This document shows, in pieces, positions 1 through 10,291 of a DNA stretch of 24,513 nt. The position numbers and the translations under genes are program-made. The notes beneath the pieces were generated by a model. The model had not been told where the DNA came from. It ran no database searches and was given only the letters and a program-made list of their open reading frames with translations. Each line of letters opens with the position of its first letter. Positions within the stretch are counted from its first letter, which is position 1. The DNA is from Brachionus koreanus (lineage: Eukaryota > Rotifera > Eurotatoria > Ploima > Brachionidae): NCBI GenBank assembly GCA_016987375.1, contig PJRA01000020.1, forward strand, positions 1 to 24,513. The letters run 5' to 3'.

Positions 1-540
1 ATGCTGAAAAGCATATAAGCCATATTTTTCTAAAAAATTATTAATATTATTAAAGTTATTAACTTCAAATTTGAATTTAAATAATTTGAATATTGAAAAA
101 TAGTAACTTTTGGCAAGCTTAACTGACTTTTTCAATATTTATATGTTGTTTAATCTCTATAATAAAATTTTATACCACTAAATAATTTTTTAATTAAATA
201 AATAATGATATCTTAATACAATTAAAAATTTAATTCAATAAAACTTTGATTAAAAAAAATTAAAATAATAATAATCTTGTGAATGAAAGTAAATTTATTT
301 TAAATTTATAAAAGTTCAAAATCAGAAAATGTGTTAAAGTTTAAAAATCTCCCAATAGCAAAAGATATGCTGCAAAAAAGAACTTATGGTGCAAAGATGA
401 TGTAAGATGGTTTTAATTTTCCATACATCGTTTGGACCTACGACGGTGTAATTAATACCAATAGTGTAATTTAACCAAGTTTAATACATTGTATTGATTT
501 TCCTTATTCTTTCATGGAAATAATGATTAATCTAGTTTAT
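1..540. other. AT-rich stretch, no gene seen
   Basis: No reading frame, RNA gene or clear repeat could be supported. The base composition is extremely AT-rich with many short A and T runs. It may include the unrecognisable 5' part of the decayed LINE that becomes visible near position 990. Confidence 0.5.
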
Positions 541-989
541 TAGATTACTGCAAGTTCCAGCATTACCACTGCAGGTCAAATTTAGAATCAAATTTTGCAA
601 TGAATAAAGAATCTAATAGAAAAGAGACTAGGAGATTGAACTGAAAGATGAATTTATCTAATACCTTTTAGAAGATATAACTCACGAAATACGGTAAACT
701 ATGAAGTGGACATTGCATTAGGGCTTAAACATAAGTGATGCTACAACATGAAATCCTGCAGTAAGAATTTAAAATGAAAAATGCATAATTGAGTATCATA
801 TTGGAAAAAGGAACAGATAAGGGCTATGAAACAAATAGGGTTATTTGTAGAACAGAAGTTATTATTGAATTACTAAACGACTAGTTTCGTTCAGTTTTTT
901 ATAAGCTCATCCGTTGATACTAAAGAGCTGAGAAAAATAAGATCCTAGACATAGTTTTAAAGAAAACGTTTGAATCAGTGAAATTTTAG

Positions 990-1650
990 TGGAGATACTA
1001 CTTGAGTTCTCTCAGGCTTTTGATACAGAACTACATAAGCACATTCTGCATAATCTACGCGCTTATGTTCAAAGTAAACAAGTGGAAAATAATTAGATTT
1101 TCTATCGAAACCAACTCAGCGTGAAGTACTTGGAAATCCTATATTAGAGTTGTCTGCAGTTTTAAGTGGAGCTTCTTGGTTCAATACTATTCATTCTAAA
1201 CAAAAATAAACCTTCAAGATTGTGTTTCAATTGTGATTCTAATGTATAGTGGTGTATTTTGGAAAATTGAATTAGCGACATAAGCCCACAGCAATGAAGA
1301 AAGTGGGATGTAACTTTAGAGGTTACTGAGCTGCGAAAGAGGGTTTGTCAATAAAGAAAATACTTGAGTTTGTTGTGCAAGCGTGGAAGATGTGAATGCA
1401 TTAGAAAAAGTCCAGAAACGCGCCACCAAATACCTTCGACTTAAAGACAATTACATGAGAATACACCGGGAGAGATATCCTGCCAAAATGAGAAACCATT
1501 TTGAAAGTACAGTGACTTTCCAACTTTTTTCCTTTATAATTAGAGTGGTTCCACAATCGAAAAAATTGTCTGTCTGATAGATCATAAATTAAGTATGATG
1601 TCAAATATATAAGACTTAGTATAACTTTGGCCAACTCCGGAGTTAAAGTT
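990..1650 (+). mobile_element. Decayed non-LTR retrotransposon (CR1/Jockey-like), reverse transcriptase remains
   Basis: A broken reverse transcriptase is readable in shifting plus-strand frames. At 1001-1065 the sequence reads LEFSQAFDTELHKHILHNLR, which fits the RT motif with SKAFDTVxH. At about 1127-1180 it reads VLGNPILELSAVLSG, the block just before the usual GVPQGS. At 1365-1460 it reads LEFVVQAW, then NALEKVQKRATKYL, the conserved C-terminal block of CR1/Jockey-type LINEs. Stops and frameshifts separate the blocks, and the catalytic YADD box is not recognisable, so the copy is dead. The family is inferred from motif style, not from a search. Confidence 0.75.
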
Positions 1651-1739
1651 AAGGGAAATTTGGCATAAATGATGTTCAATTTTACAATGTTGATGGTTCT
1701 TACATAAGATAGAAACTTATTTATCTCAGAGTTTGTAAA

Positions 1740-1960
1740 TTGAAATGGAGAAAAATTGGAGAAAAAATTTACTCGTTATATGGTCTTGGCTATAAAGCAT
1801 TGGTATCTAATCCTTATTTTATTGCATTTTTCAAGTTTATTTTCTCAGAAAAACTGATTAGATGCCCATTATGTAAAGGAATTTTTCATATTACTCGTAA
1901 AAGGGAACCTTCAGTTGACAAGAAATATAAACTGTTCTCTGTGCAACTACGTTTAGAGAA
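1740..1960 (+). mobile_element. Possible C-terminal tail of the same LINE
   Basis: An open frame continues here, about 100 bp after the recognisable LINE block. It contains a stretch (about 1890-1955) with REPSV, then KLFSVQLRLEK. This could match the WNSLPxxVV...FKxxLD end seen in these elements, but the tryptophan is missing and the match is weak. The frame ends in a poly-A run at about 1968-1980. It could equally be a chance ORF. Confidence 0.25.
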
Positions 1961-2221
1961 GCGTAAGAAAAAAAAAAAAAATAATTTTTTTTATTATGGT
2001 AAATTACGGTATTTTTATTAGGAAACGTGATATTCAATCTAAATTTGCATAATAAATATTTAAAATTTTTAAATAAAATTCATATATTTCTAGAGCTTTG
2101 GTGAAAAACTTGTGTAAAAGACGTATAAAGTATGGGTCTGCTTTTTGAAAATTAAAACTTTATCTTTTTCATAAATATCAGCTCTTTCTAGAATGTTAAG
2201 ATTTAAAAAAAAAATTACTTT

Positions 2222-2227
2222 TTTATT
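2222..2227 (-). promoter_or_regulatory. Candidate polyadenylation signal of the nocturnin-like gene
   Basis: AATAAA on the minus strand, about 75 nt past the stop codon. In DNA this AT-rich the hexamer also occurs by chance. Confidence 0.35.
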
Positions 2228-2300
2228 AAATAAAAAAATATATAAGTTTGTGAAAAATATTGATTAAAAAAAATAATTACAACCTAAAAAATTAAATTAA

Positions 2301-3535
2301 CTATATAAACTTAAAATTAGCCACCAGAGATAAATGATCCGATGAATAATTAAGGCTGGGTAGACCATTTTTATTCAAATCATGATTATCAATAGGTAAT
2401 TCTAAATACTCAGTTAACTTCAGAGCATTAGGTGTATAAAATATATAATCTATAGCTCTTTTGATCATATTATCAGTCGTTTTTCTCATTTTGATTGTAG
2501 TTGGATGTTTTAAGCCATCAAAGAAAGTGTAAGCATCAGACAAAACCAAATCTCGGTCATTTCGAATAAGATCATAGAATTTTTCAAATGGTTCGCCATT
2601 GAAGTCTCCAAGTATCATTACTGGATGTTTTTGATAACCGTCTTCAAACGAACCATTCAAATGAGATTTTAATGATTTCATTACTTCGGAAATTTGAGCT
2701 TCTCTTTTCTCGTGGTAACTTTCTTTAGACTTGAGGTGAAGACAAACTAAAGTAATCATTTTATTAGTTGGTTTGTGTCTTAATTGTAATATTATGAATA
2801 TTTGAGAATTCATTTCAGAATTAATGGCTATTTTTTCGCAACTCATGTTTACCGGCTCAAAAATAGACAATTTGTAGAATATGGCACATCCATCTGGACC
2901 TACATTTGGCACCATTTCAAGACATGGGCTAAAAAATTTTGGACAAAATATGCTTGTATAGCCAATTGAGTGCAAATAAGGCTTTATTTCTTCATAAACA
3001 TCTGCTTCTTCGATACATAAAATGTCGCAATTGTGGCGCACAAGCTCCTCTAAAGTCCTCCACAGTCGATATGTTGACCATTCGTAAATCTCTTTTGGCA
3101 TATTTGGGTTATTTTCTGGATAGCATAATGCCCGAGCTAATATGTTCCATTGTAATATGCGAAATTCATTTATATCCGCTTCTCCACTATCTGTCAAGCG
3201 GACAAATTTGCGTTCAAGACAAGGTGGATATTTTTTTAACTTGCTCTGTACACTATTAAAAATTAATAAAATAAATTAGAAGATTAAAAAAAAAATTTTT
3301 TATTATTTTTACTAACTATTTTAGAAGGCTTAAATAATCTATTGTTCGGTTGATGTCTTTGAAGCTGTGTGATGTTTTTTGCTGATTGCGGCAAGTAAAT
3401 CTAGATTTAGCTAGAAAAGATTTTAATTTTTTTAGAAAAAAATTTTCAAGACCAACCAATTGCATAGCCAAAAAATGCTCCTGTAGTCAAAAGCGCAATA
3501 GTCTTTAATGGATTACGCACAAGGCTATCAGCCAT
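2301..3535 (-). CDS. NOCT: Nocturnin-like EEP phosphatase, 3 exons, 374 aa
   Basis: Nocturnin belongs to the CCR4-type endonuclease/exonuclease/phosphatase family. Animal nocturnin removes the 2'-phosphate from NADP(H), and older work assigned it deadenylase activity. Exons on the minus strand are 3535-3457, 3410-3317 and 3252-2301, with introns of 46 and 64 bp, GT-AG ends and matching phases. Catalytic-family residues are present: QWN (Asn94), CIEEAD (Glu140), LHLK (His230), GDFNGEP (Asp274, Asn276) and SSDHLSL (Asp363, His364). GPDGCAIF and the ending LPSLNYSSDHLSLV closely match nocturnin rather than Angel or PDE12. The PPCLERKFVRL segment before the domain fits nocturnin's PPRFQRDFVDL. 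Exon 1 encodes a hydrophobic segment (about residues 11-27) that could be a mitochondrial or membrane anchor. A start within exon 3 would be a TTG, so the spliced ATG is preferred. Exon 1 is the least certain part. Confidence 0.88.
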
Positions 3536-3554
3536 ATTCAACTCAAATCAAATT

Positions 3555-3670
3555 TATACTCAACTTTTTTTCTAAATTTTAAATTAGCAGAGTTAGAAAT
3601 TTTTTTTCAAAGAACATAAACTAACCCATAAAAATGAGTTTTTTAAAGAATTTAACTCAACAATTATCAT
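3555..3670 (+). repeat. Direct repeat, copy 1 (116 bp)
   Basis: This segment starts TATACTCAAC and ends CAACAATTATCAT. It matches 4938-5054 with about two differences (one extra T, one A/G). It is also the left end of the fold-back structure at 3609-4251. No coding potential was seen. Confidence 0.9.
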
Positions 3671-4251
3671 AGAATCAAAATAGACTTTAAAATGCATAAG
3701 TTGCAACATGAGTTTTTTTTCGAATTAAAAAAAATCAAAAAAATCATTTAAGTCATTAACTTTTTTTAAAAATTAGCAATAAAAATCTTAAAAATTTAAT
3801 CAGTTCTGCATTAGATGGAAACGGCTGAAATTTTAAATAAAATACAGTTTTCTACGAGCTTTCAGAATTTCTGGTTATCTTATATAGTTGTATGGTAGAA
3901 ACAAGGTGAAATCGAACCTCGAAGTGTTAAAATAGAGTACTATAGCTTTTTCATTTGTAAAAGTTTTCAAACCAAGTCAAATCGACTATTGAGTTATATT
4001 CTTTTGCTCTTTAGTAAACTATCATGCGGTCTGGGACACTTTAAAGTTATTCTGATCCTGAGATATTGGACTTCAAGTACAACACACTTTGAAAAGTGTC
4101 TAACTTTGCCTATTATTTTCCAAAGGAACGGACTTTTCAAAAATAATAAAACTTGGTGATTTTATGTTTTTTAAAGTCTATTTTAATTCTATGGTTTTTT
4201 TTGAGTAAAATTAATTAAAAAAAAATCAATTTTGGGGTTTTCATGTTCTTT
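3609..4251. repeat. Fold-back (inverted-repeat) element
   Basis: The left arm (3609-3691) and right arm (4169-4251) are inverted copies of equal length, 83 nt. The best-preserved core is 3668-3691 against 4170-4193, a 24-nt stretch with one or two mismatches; the outer parts align with small gaps. The centre (about 3700-4165) is less AT-rich and has no reading frame. It looks like a non-autonomous fold-back or MITE-type element. No target-site duplication was identified, and the element may extend further out on the left to 3555. Confidence 0.6.
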
Positions 4252-4857
4252 ATTAACTTGCATGAAATTACATTTGTTTAAAATGTCTAAAAGATGTACG
4301 TGATTATTAAAATAGATTTTTTAATTCTAATTTAAAGATGACTGTCGTGTAAGAAATTTATTTTAAAAAAAATTTTTAAATATTAAACCATACAAGTAGT
4401 TAATCTCTCTATAATGCAAAAATCTATTTTTGATAAATTATTTAAAATATAAATATCCTAATTTTTTTGGTTAAAAGAAAAATTTTTAGGAGAATTAACA
4501 AAACCTAATTTATATAAATCTTCTTTTTATTTTCATCTATAATCTAAATAAAAAATTATACAAAATAATTTCCTTGGAAACAAAATAATGTAGGAGGGAA
4601 TAAAATCAAAATTTCAATATTAATGTCTCATTAAAAGTGCAAAAATAATTTTTTAAAAATAAATTTAATTTTAATATTAGATTTGATTTGAAAATGACTA
4701 CAATTAATTGAATTCATGCAGCGTTTAACCAAAATGAAGGCTTAAGTTGATTTTCTAATTTTTTTTTGATATTTTTTTAATTTTTCTTTCGATAAATAAT
4801 TATTAATAAATTAATTTTTTTTCAAAAAAATTATTTTTGAACATAATTCATTCATTG

Positions 4858-4888
4858 AAATAATAAATAATAAATAATAATAATAATT
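4858..4888. repeat. (AAT)n microsatellite
   Basis: A short run of AAT/AATA units. It is not associated with a gene. Confidence 0.8.
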
Positions 4889-4937
4889 CAAAAAACATGC
4901 TTAATGCTAGCAAAAAAACGATTTTTCTAATCGCGAT

Positions 4938-5054
4938 TATACTCAACTTTTTTTCTAAATTTTAAATTAGCAGAGTTAGAAATTTTTTTTCAAAGAACAT
5001 AAACTAACCCATAAAAATGAGTTTTTTTAAAGAATTTAGCTCAACAATTATCAT
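4938..5054 (+). repeat. Direct repeat, copy 2 (117 bp)
   Basis: Nearly identical to 3555-3670 in the same orientation. The match begins at TATACTC and stops abruptly after ATTATCAT, so this copy holds only the left end of the fold-back element and lacks the right arm. Confidence 0.9.
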
Positions 5055-5630
5055 TTATCGTTTGTTAATCCTAGATTTTTTTCCTCGATATTCCGCCAAA
5101 TTTTTCAAAATTTAATTAAGAGAGAAACCCTTTTAAATTCAGAGTTTTTTAATTTTGACGTGTATAAAATAAAATTTAATTGATGTAAAATAAAAATAAA
5201 AGTTTTTTCAATGATAAAAAAAAAACAAAATTTTATCTAATTAGATCAAATTTTGTAAATCATTCAGTTAAATTTATAAGATTAGGAAAGAAAAAAGATG
5301 CTTGATGTCTACATTTAGTGACTCCTACTTCTTAAAACTAATAAGTGTTCCATTCCAGGAATATTAATAAAAAATTGCTTGAGTTGAGCATTTTTATGAT
5401 TTTGTTTGTAAAGCTATTCAATACGACATCTTAAAACCAGAATGAGAACCCATTTTAAACTTGATTAAATTTGTATCATCTCTTTTTTTTAGTTTTAAAA
5501 ACGATCATTATTTATAAAAGACTCGCTTTTGTACATACTTAATTAATATGGCAGATTTTTATTTAAAATTTTTAAAAACGGTATTTTAGAACCGTGTTAA
5601 AGAAATTTGAAAAATAAGGACAAGTTCAAA
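5055..5630. other. AT-rich spacer, no gene seen
   Basis: Nothing could be supported on either strand apart from homopolymer runs. It lies between the direct repeat and the 3' end of the IQCC-like gene. Confidence 0.5.
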
Positions 5631-5633
5631 AAT

Positions 5634-5639
5634 TTTATT
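5634..5639 (-). promoter_or_regulatory. Candidate polyadenylation signal of the IQCC-like gene
   Basis: AATAAA on the minus strand, about 43 nt downstream of the TAG at 5682. Confidence 0.45.
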
Positions 5640-5681
5640 TACAAATCGAATTTTAAAATAAGAATAAAAAATATTTTGACG

Positions 5682-6441
5682 CTATTGACTACTAAGTTTG
5701 GTAATCATTTTTTGTTTCTCTAGGTTTTTCTTCAGCTTCAAGTACTTAAAAAATAATAAATTATTATTAAACTTCAAAATATTTTTTTTAGAATTTAAAA
5801 AAATCGATTCAGTATTAAGCATAATTAAATATTAATTACTTAAATTTAATTTTTATTTATTTCATTTAAAGCTAAAAAATTCGAGAACAAAAGTTTGAAA
5901 ATTTTTTAAATTCTTGATAATTAATCAAAACAAATTAATTTTGGAAAAAAATACCTGAATTCTACTTTGAATTGCTTGTTGAATCCAAAGCATTTCCAAG
6001 GACACATTCTCTCTAACACTAATAAGATCACACTTAGACATTCTTTTCAAATTGTCTAATTCTAAAAAACTTATTTTCTCGAAATCGTCGATAGCCTGAA
6101 AGTCTTTGATGCACATGCTTTTTTGATTGTCTGTTTTCCTGAGACTGATCAGTGTGGATGTGGCCGGCAACTGATCCTCTCTTTTTGAGACAAACTTTGG
6201 ATAACAAATGGGCACATTTTCATTCGGCCATTTAATTTTATAGTCCGAGTCATTGCCTTCAATTTCTTCGAATATTTTCTCGTATTCTTTTCTCACGTTT
6301 AAAATTTCAGTTTGAACATGAAATTTTCGAATATGAGACTAAAATTTTTTTTTATTAAAACAAAAAATTAAACATAAATATTATATAATCTACTTGAATT
6401 TTTTTTAGCTTGTTCAAGCTTAATTCATCATCCAGATTCAT
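5682..6441 (-). CDS. IQCC: IQ-motif protein, IQCC-like, 3 exons, 164 aa
   Basis: The exons are 6441-6394, 6338-5955 and 5744-5682; all junctions are phase 0 with GT-AG ends. Residues 12-30 form an IQ-type calmodulin-binding helix that crosses the first intron (KLKKIQ, then SHIRKFHVQ). The Gly of a full IQ motif is replaced by Lys, so it is an incomplete IQ. Next come RKEYEKIFEEIEG and a segment ending in WPNENVPICYPKF, which line up with the RAEYEAIVREVEG region and basic/proline stretch of vertebrate IQCC. Near the C-terminus, SLEMLWIQQAIQSR plus exon 3 YLKLKKNL match IQCC's MELLWLQQAINSR and YLLLKQTL. The long variable tail of mammalian IQCC is absent. IQCC's function is poorly known, and none is inferred here. 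It lies 325 bp downstream of UROD on the same strand. Confidence 0.75.
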
Positions 6442-6728
6442 TTAATTTACAATAATAAAATTATAATTTAAAAATATTTTAACCTAATCGTACGATTGTT
6501 ATTTCTTTTTTCTTTTTAAAAATAATAAACCAAGTCTCTGACGTAAATGTTAAAAATTGCAATTTCTAAAAATTTTCTTTAAAATATATTTACTTTGATT
6601 TTTCTGTACTAAATAATAAAAAGAGACATTCTAACATATTGTTTCTATGGAAACTTTATAATTTGTAAAAACTAGTTAGTTGCAGTTTTTAAAAGCTGCG
6701 CCAAAACAAAATTATTAATTTAAATGAA

Positions 6729-6734
6729 TTTATT
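6729..6734 (-). promoter_or_regulatory. Candidate polyadenylation signal of UROD
   Basis: AATAAA on the minus strand, about 33 nt beyond the UROD stop codon, a typical spacing. Confidence 0.5.
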
Positions 6735-6766
6735 TACGAAAAATAAATAAATTATTTTGAAAAAAA

Positions 6767-8032
6767 TTAGTTTCCATTTTCTTTTTGAATCATTTCTTGG
6801 CTAATTTTGTGAACTTGATCAACTAAGTGCTTGACATTTTCAGGATCCATATCAGGATAAATTCCATGGCCCAAATTAGCAATGTAATTTTTGTGACCAA
6901 ATTTTTGAAGCATGTCTTTGGCTATTTTAGTCAGATCATCTTTGTTGGCATAAAGAGCACATGGGTCCAAGTTTCCTTGCAGAGTCATTGTTTCGCCACA
7001 TATTCTTCTGGCCTGCTGTGGTTTAATAGTCCAGTCAATACCAACTACTTCGTAGTGTGATTGTGCTAGTTCTTCTAAAACATAATGACCATCTTTGGCA
7101 AAAATTATCATCGGAACACATGGCTGCTTTCGTTCTTTAAGTTTATCTCTCACTCTTTTAGATATTACTCTTATATATGGAAGTGCAAATTTAACAAACA
7201 AAGTGTGATCCAAACAGCCTGCATGAGATTCAAATACTTGAAGAAGCTTGAAAAAATTTAAAACTTAAAATATTTTAAATGATATCTAGTTTTATTACTT
7301 GTGCACCAGCACAGACTTGTTCAACTAAATAGTCAATAATAACATTGGTCAAAATTTTTAAAAGCTCATGACTTTCTTCTGGATACTTGTAGAGCCATGC
7401 TTTAGCTTTTGATTGTGTAGGAGAGCCACCACCTTCGATCATGTATGACATAAGAGTCCACTTGGAAAAAAATTCAATTAGTAATTATTAAGAGCAAAAT
7501 TATTTCAAAATTTGCCTTACAGGTGCACCACTAAAGCCAATTAGTGGTACTTTGCCTTGTAAGGTATGTCTGGTCAATGTAATAGCTTCCATAACGTAGC
7601 CTAGTTCTTTTTTTACATCACAGTCTTTGTTTAGCTTGGATATATCAGCTGGAACAATTAAAGGTGCTGGAAACGAAGGTCCTTTTGAAGGAAGCATTTC
7701 GACAATCATTCCTAGAGCTTGAGGGATAACGAGTATATCACTGAAAATTATGGCGGCATCCAAATCAAATCGGTTAATTGGCATCATAGTCACATCACAA
7801 GCCAATTGAGGGTTTTGACATAGATCAAAAAATGAATGCTGAGTGCGCACTTCACGGAATTCCGGTAAATAGCGACCTGCTTGACGCATTATCCAGATTG
7901 GCACTCTTTCAACGCTTTCCCCTTTTGCAGCTCGAATGATCAAATCATTTTTCAGAGGTGGAAAATTCTTAAAGCAAAATTAATTTTAAGGAAACTTCTG
8001 AAAAGTACTATGTGGCTTACATCATTAGACAT
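6767..8032 (-). CDS. UROD: Uroporphyrinogen decarboxylase, 4 exons, 366 aa
   Basis: UROD removes four carboxyl groups from uroporphyrinogen III to give coproporphyrinogen III, the fifth step of haem synthesis, in the cytosol. Exons on the minus strand are 8032-8021 (only MSND), 7967-7521, 7460-7299 and 7246-6767. Introns are 53, 60 and 52 bp with GT-AG ends, and all junctions are phase 0. The product aligns end to end with the animal enzyme (human 367 aa). Key residues are in place: Arg32 in MRQAGR, Asp81 in IIFSDIL, Tyr159 in SYMIEGGGS, Ser214 in FESHAG and His334 in NLGHG, equivalent to human R37, D86, Y164, S219 and H339. FAKDGH, GIDWT and [12 protein letters not shown] are also intact. 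The 12-nt first exon is short, but its donor GTAAGC and phase are good. Confidence 0.96.
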
Positions 8033-8760
8033 TTTAATTTTAATTTTTAAATTTTTCTAAAATAGCTTTTAAAATTTTCTATAAATCTTAACGAAATAAG
8101 TCTTGTTATATAAATTAGAAAGCTTTTGATTCGTAACAAGTTCAACTAGAATTTGGTTCTGAGTGCATAAAATAATTATTTTTTTTTTAAATGAAAAAAA
8201 TGTGTTTATTTTAAATTTTTATTCAAATAATTATCATAAATAATCAAGTCTTCTTTTTTGGTTGAATTTTTTCCAATTTACGGTTTTTAATTTTAAAGTA
8301 TTTTTTTTAATTAAATAGCAATAATTCATTTAGCAGCAGATTTTTCGGAGATCTATTTATTTTTTATTTAAAATTAAAATCAAAATTTGAAAAAAAAACC
8401 TGGTATTAATTGAATCGAAGAAAATTTTAGTGTTTCTTATCAACTTATATCAGCTTAATAAATGTTTAAACATAGATAAAAAACTTTCTTTCAAAATTAT
8501 TGAGAATGTATAGTTTTTCAATTTTAAATAAATAAATAAGTTTTTTTAAATAGAACTTTTTAAAAATTAACATCCATTTTAGTTATATATTGGTTTGTTT
8601 AGGTTGAAAACAAACCAAAAAAGATTCATCCATATTGGTTGTTTTTTGGCCCTCAATTGAATAAAATTAAATAATAAAATTTTACATAAAATTTTTTTTA
8701 TTCTAGCAAAAAAAATTGTTGTAACGTTTAATAATAAAAAGCATTTCTTCATTATCACTT
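8033..8760. other. AT-rich spacer upstream of UROD, no gene seen
   Basis: It should contain the UROD promoter, but no core promoter element can be told apart in this composition. No ORF or repeat could be supported. Confidence 0.45.
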
Positions 8761-8763
8761 AAG

Positions 8764-8905
8764 TTCAGCAGTTTATTCTAATGTTAAGCTACATTTAAAT
8801 CATGAGCCATTTAATAAGCTTAAAATACTATTAGTCTCGAATCGATGTTCAGAGAGTTTTTGAGAGAGATATGTAAGAATAAGACAAAGTCATTCTGTTC
8901 CTTTG
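8764..8905 (+). mobile_element. LINE C-terminal scrap, same family as 10292-11050 and 22974-23860
   Basis: At 8780-8905 the plus strand reads NHEPFNKLKILLVSNR, then ERYVRIRQSHSVPL. This lines up with NKLKLLTVSNRLFELSERYVGTGLSHSTPLV in the better-preserved copies. One stop (TGA) interrupts the frame. The preceding SSAVYS matches their NSAVRS with a small deletion. The 3' UTR and tail of the family are not present. Confidence 0.7.
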
Positions 8906-9439
8906 AAGTAAAAATAGTAAAGATGGACAAATTTTTCACTCCTTATTTAAATTTATCTATTAAATTTTAGTAAAATATTTTCTATATATTATATTTATTT
9001 CTATTTTTAAAGTTAAAAAGTTTTATCTCGGTACATATGATTGCATAAAAATAAATAAAATCTTTATTTATTATTTGACCCTGATATAAATTTTGATAAA
9101 ACCATTGTGATAAGTGTAAAATAAAATAAAATTTTAAGAAAGACGAATTATTTTGTTCAGCATATAATATGGGGCTCATGCTAAAACAGGGACCACCTGT
9201 TTGAAAGACTTTCAAATAAAAAAAACGTTTTTGCTTCTTATAAAATTGAAAAATAATTCAAAAGGTTAATAATTAATGTATAATTGTTTTTTTTTTTCTA
9301 AAAATAATTAAATAGAAATTCCTTAAATTAAGAGAAATATAGCAACATAGGTTTTAATTCTTTAAAATTGAAGCATTTTTACCAAAAAAAATAAATTTTT
9401 AATTATTGTTTTTAGATTTTCAGTTAAGAAATGAGCTTT

Positions 9440-10142
9440 ATAAAAAGAGCTAGGTGACTTTTTATTTTTCTGCAATATCATCATCCTTAAAACATGTGGT
9501 CCGTAAACAATACGTAAAACGTACTCAGTATTTTACTAGTTTTTATAGTTTTAAAAGATAACTAGGGCTTATGGTCTAAATGATACATTTGTGTTGAAGC
9601 TTATCAAATTCTCTACAAAATCATCGATGGTCGCGGTCCTTGTTTTAGTAAAAAACAGGTGGTCCGTGTTTTGGTTGAGCGGTTGAGCATAGAAAGATGT
9701 TTTCTTGAAGAGAAACAAAAATTTGTTCTAATTGATCAGAGTAAAGTTCTGCATTTAAAGCAAAATCGTCTGGACCAGAACAAATTGTATTAACCCAAAG
9801 AAATTCCATCAAACACACAATATAACCTTATTGTCAAATAGTCCTCTTTTCACGACTGACTGAGCTTAGGTCAGTCAAATAATTGATTTCTGTCAACATA
9901 ATTTCAAGAATAGATCCACTTCTCATCACAAGTGAGTGGTCTAAAGAACCGTTCATCTAGAAGATTTTTTTAAGTTGAATATTAAAATCTGCCATATCAT
10001 GAGAAACAACTGGCCAATTTCTGTTAGCTTAGTTAATCAAATTAAGAAGACTAGATTTAGTCGATTGTTATGTGTATTAGTCATTAGTTAACTAGCAAGT
10101 ACTAAGCTTGGGATTGCTCTCAACAGCCATTTCAAACCAATC
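9440..10142 (-). pseudogene. Mariner transposase fossil, central and C-terminal part
   Basis: Minus-strand reading through several stops and frameshifts gives, in order: DWFEMAVESNPKLST (about 10140-10090), NRNWPVVSHDMADFN (linker before the catalytic domain; compare WVPHDLTDFN), PLTCDEKWIYS (about 9935-9905; the first catalytic Asp block TCDEKW), then ALNAELYSDQLEQIFVSLQEN (about 9765-9705; compare INADLYCEQLDRL), and FKDDDI near 9490. The D34D second and third aspartates are corrupted. A frame at about 9060-9120 (LSQWFYQNLYQGQ) might be the ERWxKxIxxNGxY end. The N-terminal part lies beyond the inserted element, at 11134-11225. Confidence 0.75.
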
Positions 10143-10291
10143 TACAGTCGAGTCTGAATAATTGAAGAGAAAAAAAAATTTTCAAATTAGTGCTTTTATT
10201 ATTTTTCTTTTGCACTCTAATATTTGTAAAATTCAATATATAAAAAAATTTAGATAAATAAAATAATTAATTTCTAAACTTTTGCAAAATA

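Noticed and set aside
2939..3259. 106-codon plus-strand ORF
   Set aside because: Antisense to the conserved nocturnin exon, with no family resemblance of its own.
3555..5054. LTR retrotransposon with the two 117-bp repeats as LTRs
   Set aside because: Repeats do not begin TG or end CA, there is no primer-binding site, and no gag/pol sequence lies between; the first copy is part of a fold-back.
6827..7060. 77-codon plus-strand ORF
   Set aside because: Antisense shadow of the last UROD exon.
8982..9215. 77-codon minus-strand ORF as a separate gene
   Set aside because: Part of it (LSQWFYQNLYQGQ) may be the degraded mariner C-terminus; nothing supports an independent gene.
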